From Isoetes taiwanensis (Eukaryota; Streptophyta; Lycopodiopsida; Isoetales; Isoetaceae), in the NCBI GenBank assembly GCA_021234155.1, contig JAJEKV010000005.1, positions 250,001 through 314,000 on the forward strand: 64,000 bases of DNA, written 5' to 3'. The position numbers were made by a program, and so were the translations under genes. How positions within the stretch are numbered: the stretch's first letter is position 1; each line of letters begins with the position of its first letter. Below are positions 22,830-33,041 of the stretch, piece by piece. Below the pieces are notes generated by a model that ran no database searches, was not told the DNA's origin, and saw only the letters and a program-made list of their open reading frames with translations.

Positions 22830-23531
22830 TTGTTCCTTTTTATTTCTAATTCCGTCAAAGCTAGGGAATCTGGCATTCTTGATGCATATAATTCATAATT
22901 CATTCAGTGGCCAACTACTATCTTCCATGGCTAATATGCTTTCGATCGTTGATCTTTCTTTCTCTGAAGCATAAATGTTGGTGGGTGTTATTTCTCAATT
23001 GCTGCAGAATAGCATATGCTTTGGCACCAAATTCAGTCCATCAATTTGAGTTATAATTTATTTCAAGGCCATATTCCCTCCAACATTGGCAACCTCTCTA
23101 GCCTCTCAGATCTTGATCTCAAAAATAATTTCTTCAGTGGCTAGCTTCGAGCTGAATTACTTGATCTTTCTCAGCTCGTGTATTTGGATGTAGCAAAAAA
23201 TATTCTCTCTGGACTATTTCCTGTCAAACTTTGCAACTTGAATGAGCTCTTCTATGCGAATTTTTGTCACAATAGTTTTTTTAGCAAGGTCCCCTTCAAT
23301 GAAAGCTACAAGAGTTTAAGTTCTGCATCTTTCTTTGCAAACAAAGGTCTGTGTGGTACTGTTGTTGAATTGGGTTGCTCTAGACCTATTCTTTTGGTGG
23401 ACTCAAAAGCAATTTTGGGAATTGTTGTTGGAAGTATAATTGCCATTTTTTGTCTCATATTTGTGGTGATCAGATTTAGGATGATCTTGAAGCAAGAGAG
23501 CATGTCTCTTTTTGCAGAACAAAAGGCATAG
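22830..23531 (+). pseudogene. LRR receptor kinase relic (ectodomain end and membrane segment)
   Basis: The plus strand holds leucine-rich-repeat text in several frames: LG-L-FL, then NLFQGHIPSNIGNLSSLSDL and LDLSQLVYLDVAKNILSG, followed by the open frame 23178-23531 with SLSSASFFANKGLCG and a C-terminal cap cysteine, then a membrane segment ILGIVVGSIIAIFCLIFVVI. FxxNxGLCG before the membrane segment is standard for LRR-RLKs of the EMS1/PSY-receptor kind. The frame ends 17-20 residues after the membrane, with no kinase. An in-frame TAG near 23142 and earlier frame shifts mark it as a pseudogene. It would have been a plasma-membrane receptor. Confidence 0.85.
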
Positions 23532-23689
23532 TGCAACATTCTGTTCACTGTGCTAGTTCTATATCTCAAGTACTTGTAAATCATAGAGTTATTCATTGTA
23601 CACTATCATTTATGTAAATTACTTTGAAATATTATTCTATCATTCCTCGGTTCTATAAATTGATCTGCACAACTTCGTGAACAAAACTC

Positions 23690-23900
23690 TTGACCTAAGA
23701 AAATGACACCCTGTGTTCACACAAAAAAGACCCGACAAAATAAAAACCATGAAAGCACACTTTCGCGGCACCGGAGGGCAACCCTTCGTGCGTAGCACCT
23801 TGTTTAAGTTGCTTGCATTCTGCATCAAACCACGCATTTCTAGGAAAGGATTTCCTACTAGCCTGAGCAATACTAGAAGTGTGTGTATCAAAGTATTCAA
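23690..23900 (-). mobile_element. LINE linker fragment
   Basis: The minus strand encodes SSIAQASRKSFPRNAWFDAE followed by CKQLKQ, similar to the endonuclease-RT linker of LINEs (PWFDEECK-type). It ends where a copia fragment on the other strand begins. No RT motifs remain here. Confidence 0.5.
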
Positions 23901-24600
23901 AGAAGCTCGATAATAAGGCAGAAATTGGTTTTTTAGTAGGGTATGATGAAGCACCAATAGGATATAGATTGTTTATACCAAACATAAAGCAAATTGTGAT
24001 CAACAAAGATGATGTTTTTTATGAGAGGATACTATACAAGAATAGACCTGGAAAGAAAGTAAATAAGCTTGATGTATGAAAGAAAAGAATGTAAGATTTG
24101 AAGTTGATATCAAATGATGGGACTGATGAGCAGAACTCAAGTTGTGATGATTCAGAGGAAACAATCAAATAGATTGAAACAAAAAGCTTGAATGAGCAGA
24201 TAATTAAAAGGAGAAAATCACAAGTTGAAAGACTCAATAGATGATGCTAAATTGGGTGGAAAGAACTGTGACAGAACGGATGGTGGAAAGAGCAAACGAA
24301 TTGAACAGCTTGGGAATGATCATGAGTACATAGTGGCAATAATGGATGATATAGTAATCCCTAAAAATATTGATGAAGCTCTAGCATGTGGAGACAAAAA
24401 CAGGTGGCTGGCAGCAATGGAAGAAAAGCTGGATTCATCCAAACAGACCCAGACCTATAAAAATTTGTATTATCCTATACATCATAATGTCATTGGAAGT
24501 AAGTAGTTGTATGAGATAAAAACAAATGCAGATGGAAGTAAAAGGTTTAAGACAAGACTTGTAGCACAGGGGTTTACACAGAATTTAGAAATGGTCTCCA
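23900..24600 (+). pseudogene. Second copia pol fragment (integrase end to RT start)
   Basis: The plus strand encodes KKLDNKAEIGFLVGYDEAP and GYRLFIPN, the integrase C-terminal motif, then a linker, then IPKNIDEALA, WLAAMEEKLDS, TYKNL, and, after a TAG at about 24504, LYEIKTNADGSKRFKTRLVA and QGFTQ. The homologous part of the copia at 7.7-14 kb reads KLDDKAEVGYLVGHD, so this is a related but distinct family. Stops and frameshifts break it, it has no LTRs, and it stops before the RT catalytic blocks. Confidence 0.85.
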
Positions 24601-25375
24601 AAGTTGATGATTTACACAAAACATTCTTTCAATTGATCAATTCCATTATTATCATCCAAAGCTAGTTTATCATTCTCAAAGCTAAATCAGACGCTGACCA
24701 TTGGTTAACCACAAATTTATCACCATGTCATTCTTGTATTCTAGCTTGTCGACATGGCTTTCTACATTAGCTACACTTAACCTAAACCATTGGATGGACT
24801 AATAAATCCATTGACCATAGCTTTTGTCAGCCTTCTTTATTAAGAAAGAAGTGAGGAAAATAGTACCTTCTATGTGAGTTCATATGATCTATGACTGTAA
24901 AATAGTGAAATGAATATGGGTAGCAAACATAGGAACTATGCTAAGACTCATGGTCCTTGTAATCAAAATACAAAAGTACTTGCGAGTTAGTGATTATTTG
25001 AAATTTGAATGCAATGCAAACTTTGAAGACTCTCCTTTATATCTTATTTCTTCTGCTGATAATAGCTCAATTAATTATGAAGAGCTTGATTTCTGCAGGA
25101 ATACAAAAACCTTGCTCTAATTCTTGTAAAGTCCCTTGCAGAGACATTGGTTCACTTTTATCCCGTAATAAGTGGCCATAGCTTTTTTCCCTTCTTCCCT
25201 TCACCATGTGCCCTCTTCCAAACATCCAAAAACCTTTGCCACAAGCATGTCTTAGCAGTAGTGCGTTTATTTCTAATGTTACCAATATTTGTCCTTTCTA
25301 AATAAAACACATGGGTCTTTGGCAAATCCAACTTGCATTCTTTCCTTAAATGTATCTTCCTAGTAAATGTGCCTT
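24601..25375. other. No supported gene
   Basis: AT-rich sequence. The minus frames at 25067-25442 are open but show no domain I can name. Confidence 0.4.
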
Positions 25376-25639
25376 CGACTGGTGTCTTGGAATTGTCGAG
25401 ATTTTCCCTAGCGTATAGGTGATGGCCTGAATCCCATTGCAAAAGATATGGATATCCTTCTGCTCATGGAATATGGGAGCATTCTACCAAAAGGCTACCT
25501 CATTTCACAGGCTATCAATATTTTTTCTTATCTAATGAATGTCATGGGCAGCGAGGCTTTGGCGGGATTGCTTGCTATTTCAAGGATGCTCTTGCTATTT
25601 GCTGATGAACACACCGTCAGTACGTGCCCTGGGGTCATA

Positions 25640-25931
25640 CATCCAGGAGGTACTGGACCTGCGAGGTCACCTTTGCCCCCGCCTGGCTGTCCGCTGACTA
25701 GGCACTACGGGGGTGGTGCATGACTGTATATATTGGGATGTTTCTGCATTTTATATGATTAGCCTGGTTTTGTCAAATAGGCTGATTGCCCCGCGGTTTT
25801 CCCTCGAAACCCTGGGGATGGGGTTTTTTAATCCGCAGTAATCCGCTTGTCCGCTTGCTTTTTGTATTGGGTCCCATAGACCGATTGGTCTCCGTGGACG
25901 ATAAAAGTACCTTCCTTCCTTCCTTCCTTCC
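25640..25931 (+). mobile_element. LINE D: short 3'-end copy inserted in LINE E
   Basis: About 290 bp carries only a 3' UTR of the LINE A/B/C type: the paired U-rich structure at 25784-25843, GGGTCCCATAG, the hairpin AGACCGATTGGTCT at 25878-25891, GTGGACGATAAAA and then a (CCTT)n tail to 25931. It sits inside the endonuclease of LINE E. The 5' edge is approximate and no clear target duplication was found. Confidence 0.7.
25784..25843 (+). other. U-rich paired structure, copy d
   Basis: The outer helix is GATT/AATC plus GCGG/CCGC with a small bulge. It encloses T4 and T6 facing tracts and a CCC/GGG inner stem. The GC-rich outer stem is different from the AT-rich stems of copies b and f but pairs equally. 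Confidence 0.6.
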
Positions 25932-26710
25932 ATAAATCACGCTTCATAAAGCTGATAGATATAATCGCTAATGTGGTTCAAACTCCATTGCAACAATGGT
26001 AGTGCCATTTTTGTTGTTGCCTGTTACTTTCCACCTATATCATTCTATGATGACTATGATGTAGATCGCAATGATTCTTATGATGATCTTTCTGATGACA
26101 TTACTCAAATCAAATAGTTGGGGCATGCTATTCTTCTTGGCGACTTCAATGCTCGTACTGCTACAATGCAAGCTGCTCAACTTATACTTAAGGATTCCCC
26201 TGACCCTTTATGGATGTCTGCTAATGATACAATTTTGCCACGTTCATTGCCTATGCTAACAAACCTGTCTCAACATTTGGAAAGAATTGTGTGAAGTCTT
26301 CGGGATGGTAATTTGTAATGGCTTAAAGCAATGGCCACACTCTAAAGGTGTTACATGCAGACGTGATAGGCATGGAGGTGGTACTAGTGTTATTGATCTA
26401 GTGCAAGCCTTGCATCTCAATTCAGATTTTCGAATTGGTACAAGACATAGAAATGAGAAGATTTTCGAATTGGTAAATTGATGACCACTCATTAAGTTCT
26501 AACAAGTACTCCCCTATTAACATTGTCAATATTAGTAGCTCCCTAAGGCAATTTTAAAAGACATGAAATGAATGCAGCTATTAGGAACCATCTATGGAAT
26601 GGTTCATTAAACATTCAGAAGTCTAAGGTGGCATGAACAAATATTTGTGCACTTGTCCAAAAGGTGGTCTGGATGGTGTTGGATTTAAGGGCTCGTGGCC
26701 TCCACTCCTT

Positions 26711-27215
26711 AGTCTTAGACTTTTTTTTTTTTTAAAGATCAAGTTAATTAATATTCATACCGAGTAAGTACAAGAAGAGCGATACTAGGGTACTCCTGCC
26801 CATACCTGAGCGAGAACCCAAATGGCACGTATACCTACCTATGACTCATGAAACAAACCTGCCAATGCTGTCTACAATGAGGAGGGTCTTTCCCCAGACA
26901 GCTGCCCTGAACTGCTCTTTCTGAAGGGGGCACGGTAGGAAAGATATAATTTGTACCACAGGCTGCACCGCCTCATTCCTGAACACCTTCATGCGACGCC
27001 GCTTCCAAATGAGCCACACTAACCAAGCCTTAAACAAATGGAAGGCCAGGCTCTGAAGCTGGGACCACCCACTAGGATACACCCCCAAAAGAACCTCTTG
27101 ACTACGGAGCGAGATATGAAAGAGGCACTGGACCCATTGCTGCCATGAGATTTTGGATCTCCGTGCAAAAGAAACATCCTGATGCTCAGGGGTCTCAACG
27201 AGGCATCACACATTG
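26711..27215 (-). mobile_element. L1-type LINE 3' end with poly(A)
   Basis: The minus strand encodes, across two frames (27213-27019 and 27088-26846), FHISLRSQE-like text, then GVYPSGWSQLQSLAFHLF, KAWLVWLIWKRRRMKVFRNE and a terminal hydrophobic stretch. This resembles the C-terminal zinc-binding RVT region and WxIWxxRN-type motif of plant L1 ORF2. The minus strand ends in ...TTAATTAACTTGATCTTT followed by a run of about 14 A (plus T at 26711-26724). It is a different family from LINEs A-D, which have tandem tails. Confidence 0.75.
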
Positions 27216-27467
27216 GACGCGGCCGATCGCCAGATTGATCACGTGAACCCGTGATTCACCCTCGGGGGATCGGTGCACTATACGCCCGCGACAACACCCG
27301 AATCTTGGGGGTGGGTTCCATACCCATCTCAGGATGTTGCCCTGATCATCTCACCACTGGAGACTCCCAGCCGTCGAGGGGCAGCTCATCTGAATTGCCA
27401 AAAGCTCATAACATCTCTACCTTTCTCTTCCTAATTAATCGCATCGTCAGGTGACGGCCGGATGCGC
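27216..27467. other. No supported gene
   Basis: GC-richer sequence between a LINE 5' edge and the inverted-repeat element. It may be unidentified LINE 5' sequence. Confidence 0.4.
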
Positions 27468-28106
27468 CATTCTAGAATGGGGCGAGCATGCATGTCATGC
27501 ATGCATGCGGCGGGCGCATGATTTTTGGTTGGGGAGTTAAGCTATTTCAAGTAGCGTTTACGCATCCGCGCCTCATGTGCTTCCTCTTTCTCTCCCGTGA
27601 TTACCTTATTCTCTTTGAACCCACCCCCCCCTTCTTTGTTTTATTATATTTTGTACAAGTTCATTTTATCATGTTTTTCCACCCCCGGGTGATGCTTTTT
27701 TCCACCATTTGGGTGATGCTATTCTGGTATGTTTTCTCGTTTGTTGTGTTGGTGATGTGCGAGTCACGGGTTGGCGGCGGCATCCTGTTTCGACTTCTCC
27801 ATGCGGGGTTTTGGGAGCGATTCTATGCCTTACGTTTGTCTAAGCCTTGTCAAGGCTTATCACTAGGGTTTTTCTCGAAAACCCGAAAGGGCGGGGTTTT
27901 TTAATCCCGGTGATAAGCTTTCGGCAGGTACATCAGCCACTCATCTATTAACATTGTATCTTTTTTGGGGTCCAAATGATATAATTGGATTTTCCCTTTA
28001 TTTTTCGTGGGTAGTTCGCATGTGTGCGGCTACCCACTGTCCACCATTGTAGAAAATCTGCTGAGATGAATGAGAAGCCTATCTATGCGAGTCCCATTCT
28101 AGAATC
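27468..28106. mobile_element. Small inverted-repeat element, copy e
   Basis: The left end CATTCTAGAATGGGGCGAGC and the complement of the right end GATTCTAGAATGGGACTCGC form inverted repeats of about 20 bp, starting with the palindrome CCATTCTAGAATGG. It aligns in reverse with 9948-10787. Shared parts include the paired structure (27855-27918), GGACCCCAAA-type sequence near 27968, and GCATGC-rich sequence at the left edge. The open frame 27488-27904 is not conserved in the other copy and is not called. It has no transposase. The palindromic ends make the target duplication unclear. Confidence 0.68.
27855..27918 (+). other. U-rich paired structure, copy e (best preserved)
   Basis: The outer helix GCTTATCAC/GTGATAAGC is 9 bp and perfect. 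Inside it are GGG/CCC, then T5 and T6 tracts facing each other, then CTC/GGG and a CCCGAAAGGG tetraloop hairpin at the top. The layout matches what is known of ENE elements (U-rich internal loop between G/C stems), although whether it binds an A-rich strand is unknown. Confidence 0.65.
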
Positions 28107-28255
28107 CATATTTCACACGTCTAAGCTACTTGAGCATATTACTTGGAGACAAAAGGATTTCCTATTTAACTCTCATTACAAATTATTCGACCTAACTATC
28201 TAGAGCCTGGCCAGTGCTTTGATCTGATCTACCGAGATCATGACTCTGATACCAG
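28107..28255 (-). mobile_element. Retrotransposon leader with PBS
   Basis: The minus strand reads TGGTATCAGAGTCA at 28241-28254, one base inside the LTR edge. This is an initiator tRNA-Met primer site. About 130 bp of leader follow and then the element is cut by the inverted-repeat element. No gag is left. Confidence 0.75.
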
Positions 28256-29140
28256 TGTGAAGCTCCCCATACCTATACGATGCTTCCATCATAAGAAATC
28301 CCCTTTCCCAGCAACTCTATCACCAGGAAAGGCCCACCGTCTGACTCAGACCACTTGTGATGATCAAGTGTTCGAGTGAAGGACACGGAGATATCATTCG
28401 CCCCATGTCTTCTCTGGGATACAATATACGCACAATAATATACCACAACAAAGGGTGGTCTATCCATCATCAGATATATGAACAACAACATAATACCAAC
28501 ATAACATATAAAATGTATCATAAATGAGGATTCTACCCCAGGCTCAGGTTCCGAGGGGTCAAGTGACGGTCAGGATCTCCAGATAACAACAGACAGAATC
28601 AAGGCAGTGGCATTGCCTGGCATAGAACAATTGCTAGGGTAGTCCACTCCATCTGTCCCTCCTGTGCACACTTTGCAGATAGGCTAAAACATGCTATGGC
28701 GTGATTGTAGCTTTTCAAAGATATAATCTCATGGAATCACCCTATGAGACTACTCCAAGTTGCATCTCCCTGGTCCAATGAGGCAGGAATACGACACGTC
28801 CCTTCCAAGAGCACAAGGGTTCCATGGGTGGCTAGAGGACCCAGGCCCCTACCCGACTTAAACCTTCCAAAATCCATAGGTCAAAATTCCCTCGCACCTA
28901 TCTAGCCTAGGACGTCCTTTCTAGATGGTTCTTGTGACCCAGACAATGTTAGACCCATACCGTGCCACCTGCGTTGACCGACTATAAGCCTAGCACACTA
29001 TGGAGGCACAATAGCATTGCCTAGCAAGGTCCCACCTCCACATCACCCGTTGTATCCGTTGTCTGGTGCTCAATCACAACATAACATCCACAGCCAGGTG
29101 GGCTCTTGTGCACAGAGATGTCAGCATTGGGAAAGGGGGT
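28256..29140 (-). repeat. LTR fragment related to the solo LTR at 17.9-19.3 kb
   Basis: This matches the 3' part of the solo LTR in opposite orientation, for example TTGTGATTGAGCACCAGA near 29060 and the shared edge CCTATACGATG near 28270. Its ACA end lies next to the PBS at 28241-28254. The U3 start (TGTGACATTCC) is absent, so the 5' part is lost or replaced near 29140. Confidence 0.75.
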
Positions 29141-30299
29141 TAAAGTCCCTCGTGTAAGTTGGCATGTTATTCTTTGTAAGTGGTGGAGTGTTATCCTCCA
29201 TAAATCGCATATTTTATAACTCAGATTCGCCTTCTTTGTCCCATAAATCGGGTTGTCTAGGGTCTATAACGTGAATTAAACTTACAGATACCAACTGGCC
29301 CCTCCATATATATAGAGGTTTTTTGTTCGCATGGCTTGCGAGACCAGCCCCTCTGAAGATTTTTTTCATGTCTTTTTGTTTGTTTTTTGTAGCTAAGGCA
29401 TTTTTATGAGTGCTTGTCTTCTGATTTTCCTTTCTTTAGGATTTAGCATCAAGACCGATTGTGATTTTCTTTTCATACGCTCACATCATTCAATTTCTCG
29501 TTCAGGAGTCGTAGCCATTTCTCAGAGCATTAGCGGTAATCCTGGTAATAATAGGTCTTGCTGTGCTTTTTTGATAGGGTTTGATAGTCCTATTCGTGTG
29601 CATGGATGATAAAAATTCATTCAATTCAATTCAACTTAACTCAATCAATTCAGTTCCTATGATTGTATTTCATATAGGGGGATGTCAAATGTTGTACTTA
29701 TAGTCCACTACCCCACTCATTTTTCATACTATAGACTTCCAATATATACTGTTATAGTGATGAATAAAGAGCGGGTAAATTTGTGTGTGTCTATCACGAG
29801 TCCCGTCCTAATCATGAGAATCTGGCATGATACAAAAAGAATTATTGAAAACATAGTTACCAGAAGCAAAAGATTTGCATGCAAAAACAAAGGATTCTAA
29901 GCGCATGAGAGTAAAGGGCTGCAGACAAAAAGGCATCATAAGACATCATTGGTGGTGCTTCTTCACATAAGCATTGTAAGACAACTAGAATAATGGTATG
30001 ATTTAAACCTCCCATCCATTAAGACAATGTGGCGTTTCATTTTGGTGGTGTATAGAATGATAACCAGAATTTGTTCAACTACAAGCCAGTGTGAAACATG
30101 TATATCCTACGCCTTCACCTATCATGGGATGGGAATAGAAGAAACTTTACATCGTAGACATCATGGTGACATTCCTTCTAATATAAAACGTTGTCTGATA
30201 TACTGAAATTGGCCAGTCTCTAAGGCTTAATGGTATGTAATGGAATGTTGATTCGATTAACATATCATAAACACCCAAATGGTGTTGTTTATCATGTTA
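29141..30299. other. No gene; possible diverged LINE 3' end
   Basis: Near 29560-29660 the plus strand reads CATGGATGATAAAA followed by tandem TTCAATTCAA-like units. This resembles the GTGGACGATAAAA plus tail end of LINEs A-D. A hairpin TCGCATGGCTTGCGA flanked by T runs lies at about 29320-29370. Both are weak. Frames 29406-29609 and 29682-29900 have no domain. Confidence 0.35.
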
Positions 30300-30319
30300 T
30301 TGGGATCATCTCTTAGACT

Positions 30320-30708
30320 TCGTCTTCTTTCCAGCCCCTAGACATGTTATAGTTTTTAAGTACTCACATAACATTGAATCATGATATCCTTTATCACGAC
30401 CAAGGTCATCATTGTAAATGTATGCTATCCTCTGACCTCACTTAACAACTCCACCACTCTTTCATTTTGCGATAGCACAAGAACTTCCCAATGAAGGGTT
30501 CCTTCATAGTGTGGTCATTGATATTGGATTTGAAGTCTTCTTTCATGATTTTGTCCTTAGTACTCCATCCAGAGGCTTCCAAAATGCACTGGAGGCTCTT
30601 AATTTTGATCGGGTCATTTTCTTGAGTTGGGCACTTTTCCTTCTCACATAAAACCTGGTTGTTAGACCACATTTTCTCAACACAAATACTAAACTGGCCT
30701 AAAAACAA
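30320..30708 (-). pseudogene. Unidentified protein family, copy 1 (frameshifted)
   Basis: I do not recognise this family. The frame 30708-30442 contains VEKMWSNNQVLCEKEKCPTQ and IKIKSLQCILEASGWSTKDK, nearly the same as in the copy at 63 kb. After 30442 the similarity continues in another frame (IAYIYNDDLGRDKGYHDSML, then CEYLKTI and a basic end GAGKKTKSKR), so this copy carries a frameshift near 30440. The basic C-terminus could be a nuclear signal (inference). No membrane segment or catalytic motif is evident. A TTTTTAG acceptor-like site lies just upstream of the conserved block, so it may begin as an internal exon. Confidence 0.5.
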
Positions 30709-30868
30709 TGTTCACTTTAGCAGAGGAAAGATGGTAGGAGACAGTGTGTGATGCAATATTGTAGGTATTCTACACTTCTTATGGCGCCATGCACACACAT
30801 ACACCAAGAATAAAGAATTGACTTGAACTGATTTGATGGAGATCAAAAGGCCTATGGGGCCCACAAAA

Positions 30869-30893
30869 AGAGAGAGAGAGAGAGAAAAAAGAG
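30869..30893. repeat. GA-rich microsatellite
   Basis: An imperfect (GA)n run interrupted by AAAAAA. Confidence 0.8.
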
Positions 30894-31267
30894 AGAATGC
30901 ATGAATAGGTTAAGCCTAGTGGGGCAATGGCTAGTGGCCCAATTATATTGTTAAGCTTGGAACCTTTAGTAGTGGGGCAGTGGATAGTGGTCCAATTATG
31001 TCTTTTCTGAGGACCGTGCAACAAAATCTTGGCGTAGGCACAACTTTGTGTGTGAAAGAGAACCTCAAGATCTTACAACTTAGCTACATGTAAGAGAATA
31101 TCACTACCAACCATCAATTATGTACCATCAACTATATATGGTCGGGATGCATTCATCACCAACAAGCAATTATATATAGTGGGCCTTGCATTGCAACCAT
31201 CAACTTTGTACTCTAGTGCCAAAAGTCGATCAAAACTTTGATCATTACAATCCCTTTGTCTAAACAT

Positions 31268-31380
31268 ATACGAATAGTGGAATCTTTGGTCGTCGAAAAG
31301 AATGCGGCTACGTAATATGTATGTAGATGTATATGAATATTGGAATCTTTGGTGGCCCAAAAGAATGCGGCCAAGTAGCC
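31268..31380. repeat. Tandem duplication, period 63 bp
   Basis: Two units start at 31268 and 31331, sharing TGGAATCTTTGGT and AAAAGAATGCGGC. They differ at several sites, so the duplication is old. Confidence 0.75.
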
Positions 31381-32873
31381 AAGATTGTGGGCTTTTAGAC
31401 CATGTAAGGGACTTGGTGCAATGTTAGGGAGTGGACTCACCGCCTTCATGGCTTCGGGGCAGAGGCTATTTCGCCTAATTGCAGACCCAGATTGATGGCC
31501 TTCTCTCTTGTCCTATATAAAATTGCAATGATTTTATTCAAATCGTTGCTTGCTTCCGCTCGAGAAAGCTAAATAACCTCTACCCCGAAGCATTACCTTA
31601 GAGAGTACCCCAAAGCAATTACCTAGAAGAGAACGTGTGCGGTTCATGCCCGCATACCGCGACATGGTTGGCATTTACGTATGCTAGTATCGTTGTTTGT
31701 CGCGAACGTGCGCAATGCACTTAAGGCGTTATGTTTAGGTGCAATAGACACATATTGAAAGGAAACAAACTTTACCTTTAAAGTGTACACATAATATGAA
31801 GTTCATAAACAAAAATAAATACAAATACAAAACATTTTTTTTGCAAATAGGTTATGTCCATCGCTCCCATGGATGCACATCATGAAGAACCCGGTCCCAA
31901 ACAACTCTGTGAACGTCATGGCTCAATGTGGAAGTTCATTTCATAAGCCGATATGATAGAAGTCCCTCCCCGCATCAATTTATGGTGGTGAACATGAATG
32001 TAAACATGCTCGATATCATGTCCCACACGCATTGACTCGTAGTCTACCAACAACAATGTTATACTTGGTTAGAAACTCGGGAAGCTCATAGTCACCAACT
32101 GCATCATGTGGGATCGATGCCTAGGCCTTGAACCGTCTCCCATCGCAAACGCCAATGTGTGTGATGCCTCCTGATCTGAAGCAAGTTCCCTTGCATGTGT
32201 ACTTCGAGGGGAACTTTTTTTACTCTAACACAGCAACACGCCAACACTTCATCCTCCTCATGCTAACGCGTTGCCGGGATAATGTTCTGGCATCTGTTTT
32301 TACTCGGCCTTTTAACTTCCATATGTGCAACTTCTGACAACACAACTAACTGGTTGATGCTTGCAAGAATGGACATTATTTGCTTTTTGTAATTATTTTT
32401 GTTATTGAAATTGTCTAATGACAGTATCATCAATGTATAAACTTTGCGTTTATAGATTCCCATAGAGAAAACTTTTTTTTATAGAAATGTGGGGGGCAAT
32501 TAATTTACCTCTAAAGACAAAAATTCAAATAACGGATCTAATGCTCATGCTCAAAATATCACCCTTAGAAGTAGTTAAGTACATCAACAAAAAATAGGTA
32601 CAGAAATGAAAAACACAAAATTTTGTTCTAGTTCTCTGGCGTACTTTAGTTCATAATGGTAAGGCCAAATGTAACGATTCTGTTCTGGTAAGACCAAAAC
32701 AACAAAGTATCCCAATGGTTTACTTCTTGAAGGGCATTTGAAATATTTCGTTAAATCTTAAGGGTATTTGATAAATTTTAAAACATTTGAAAGGGTTACA
32801 TCCCTTTTTATTATAGTTTCCCCTCCACCTCCAGCACTCAATTTATTTAAGAAAAAGTATAAATAAAATGCTT
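31381..32873. other. No supported gene
   Basis: A CTATATAAAA at about 31513 resembles a TATA box. Between about 31980 and 32340 both strands are partly open but no domain is recognisable. The 69-residue plus frame at 32128-32337 is not called. Confidence 0.4.
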
Positions 32874-33041
32874 GATTCAATTGCAAAGGAGCTGATAGAT
32901 AAAACAAACATCCCGAACTGTTGCAGAAACTCAACTCTAGCGGCTCCCATCCAACAATGATTCAATTGCAAAGGAGCTGATAGATAAAACAAACACCCCG
33001 AACTGTTGCAGAAACTCAACTCTAGCGGCTCCCAAACAACA
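32874..33041. repeat. Recent tandem duplication, 2 x 84 bp
   Basis: Units 32874-32957 and 32958-33041 differ at only about three positions (for example CATCCC against CACCCC). It is the youngest tandem duplication in the window by eye. Confidence 0.9.

Larger units (their letters stand above)
25380..26640 (+). mobile_element. LINE E, AP-endonuclease region
   Basis: Before 25640, shifted plus-strand frames encode MDILLL-E, GYQYFFLSNECHGQRGFGG and ACYFKDALA, the front half of an APE-type endonuclease. After the insertion (25640-25931) the domain continues with VACYFPP, YDDYDVDRNDSYDDL, then the conserved ILLGDFNAR (near 26130-26155), NGLKQWPHSKGVTC, and a final DHSL near 26480. The histidine of S-DH-PL and the aspartate of GDFN are visible. 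Multiple frame breaks are present. No RT follows; another LINE tail lies immediately downstream in opposite orientation. Confidence 0.75.
30300..31220. repeat. Dispersed duplicate, copy 1
   Basis: This segment matches 63040-63830 in the same orientation with many substitutions and indels, including TCACATAAAACCTGGTTGTT, TTAAGTACTCACATAAC and ACCAACCATCAATTATG. The shared part covers the unidentified protein and its flanks, so it is a duplication or a dispersed element rather than only a gene. I saw no terminal repeats. Confidence 0.75.

Noticed and set aside
27488-27904. 138-residue plus frame in the inverted-repeat element
   Set aside because: The other copy (9948-10787) is broken in this frame; similarity is at the DNA level and the frame lies over non-coding structure.
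31980-32340. Coding relic on either strand
   Set aside because: Both strands are partly open with stops; no motif could decide between them.
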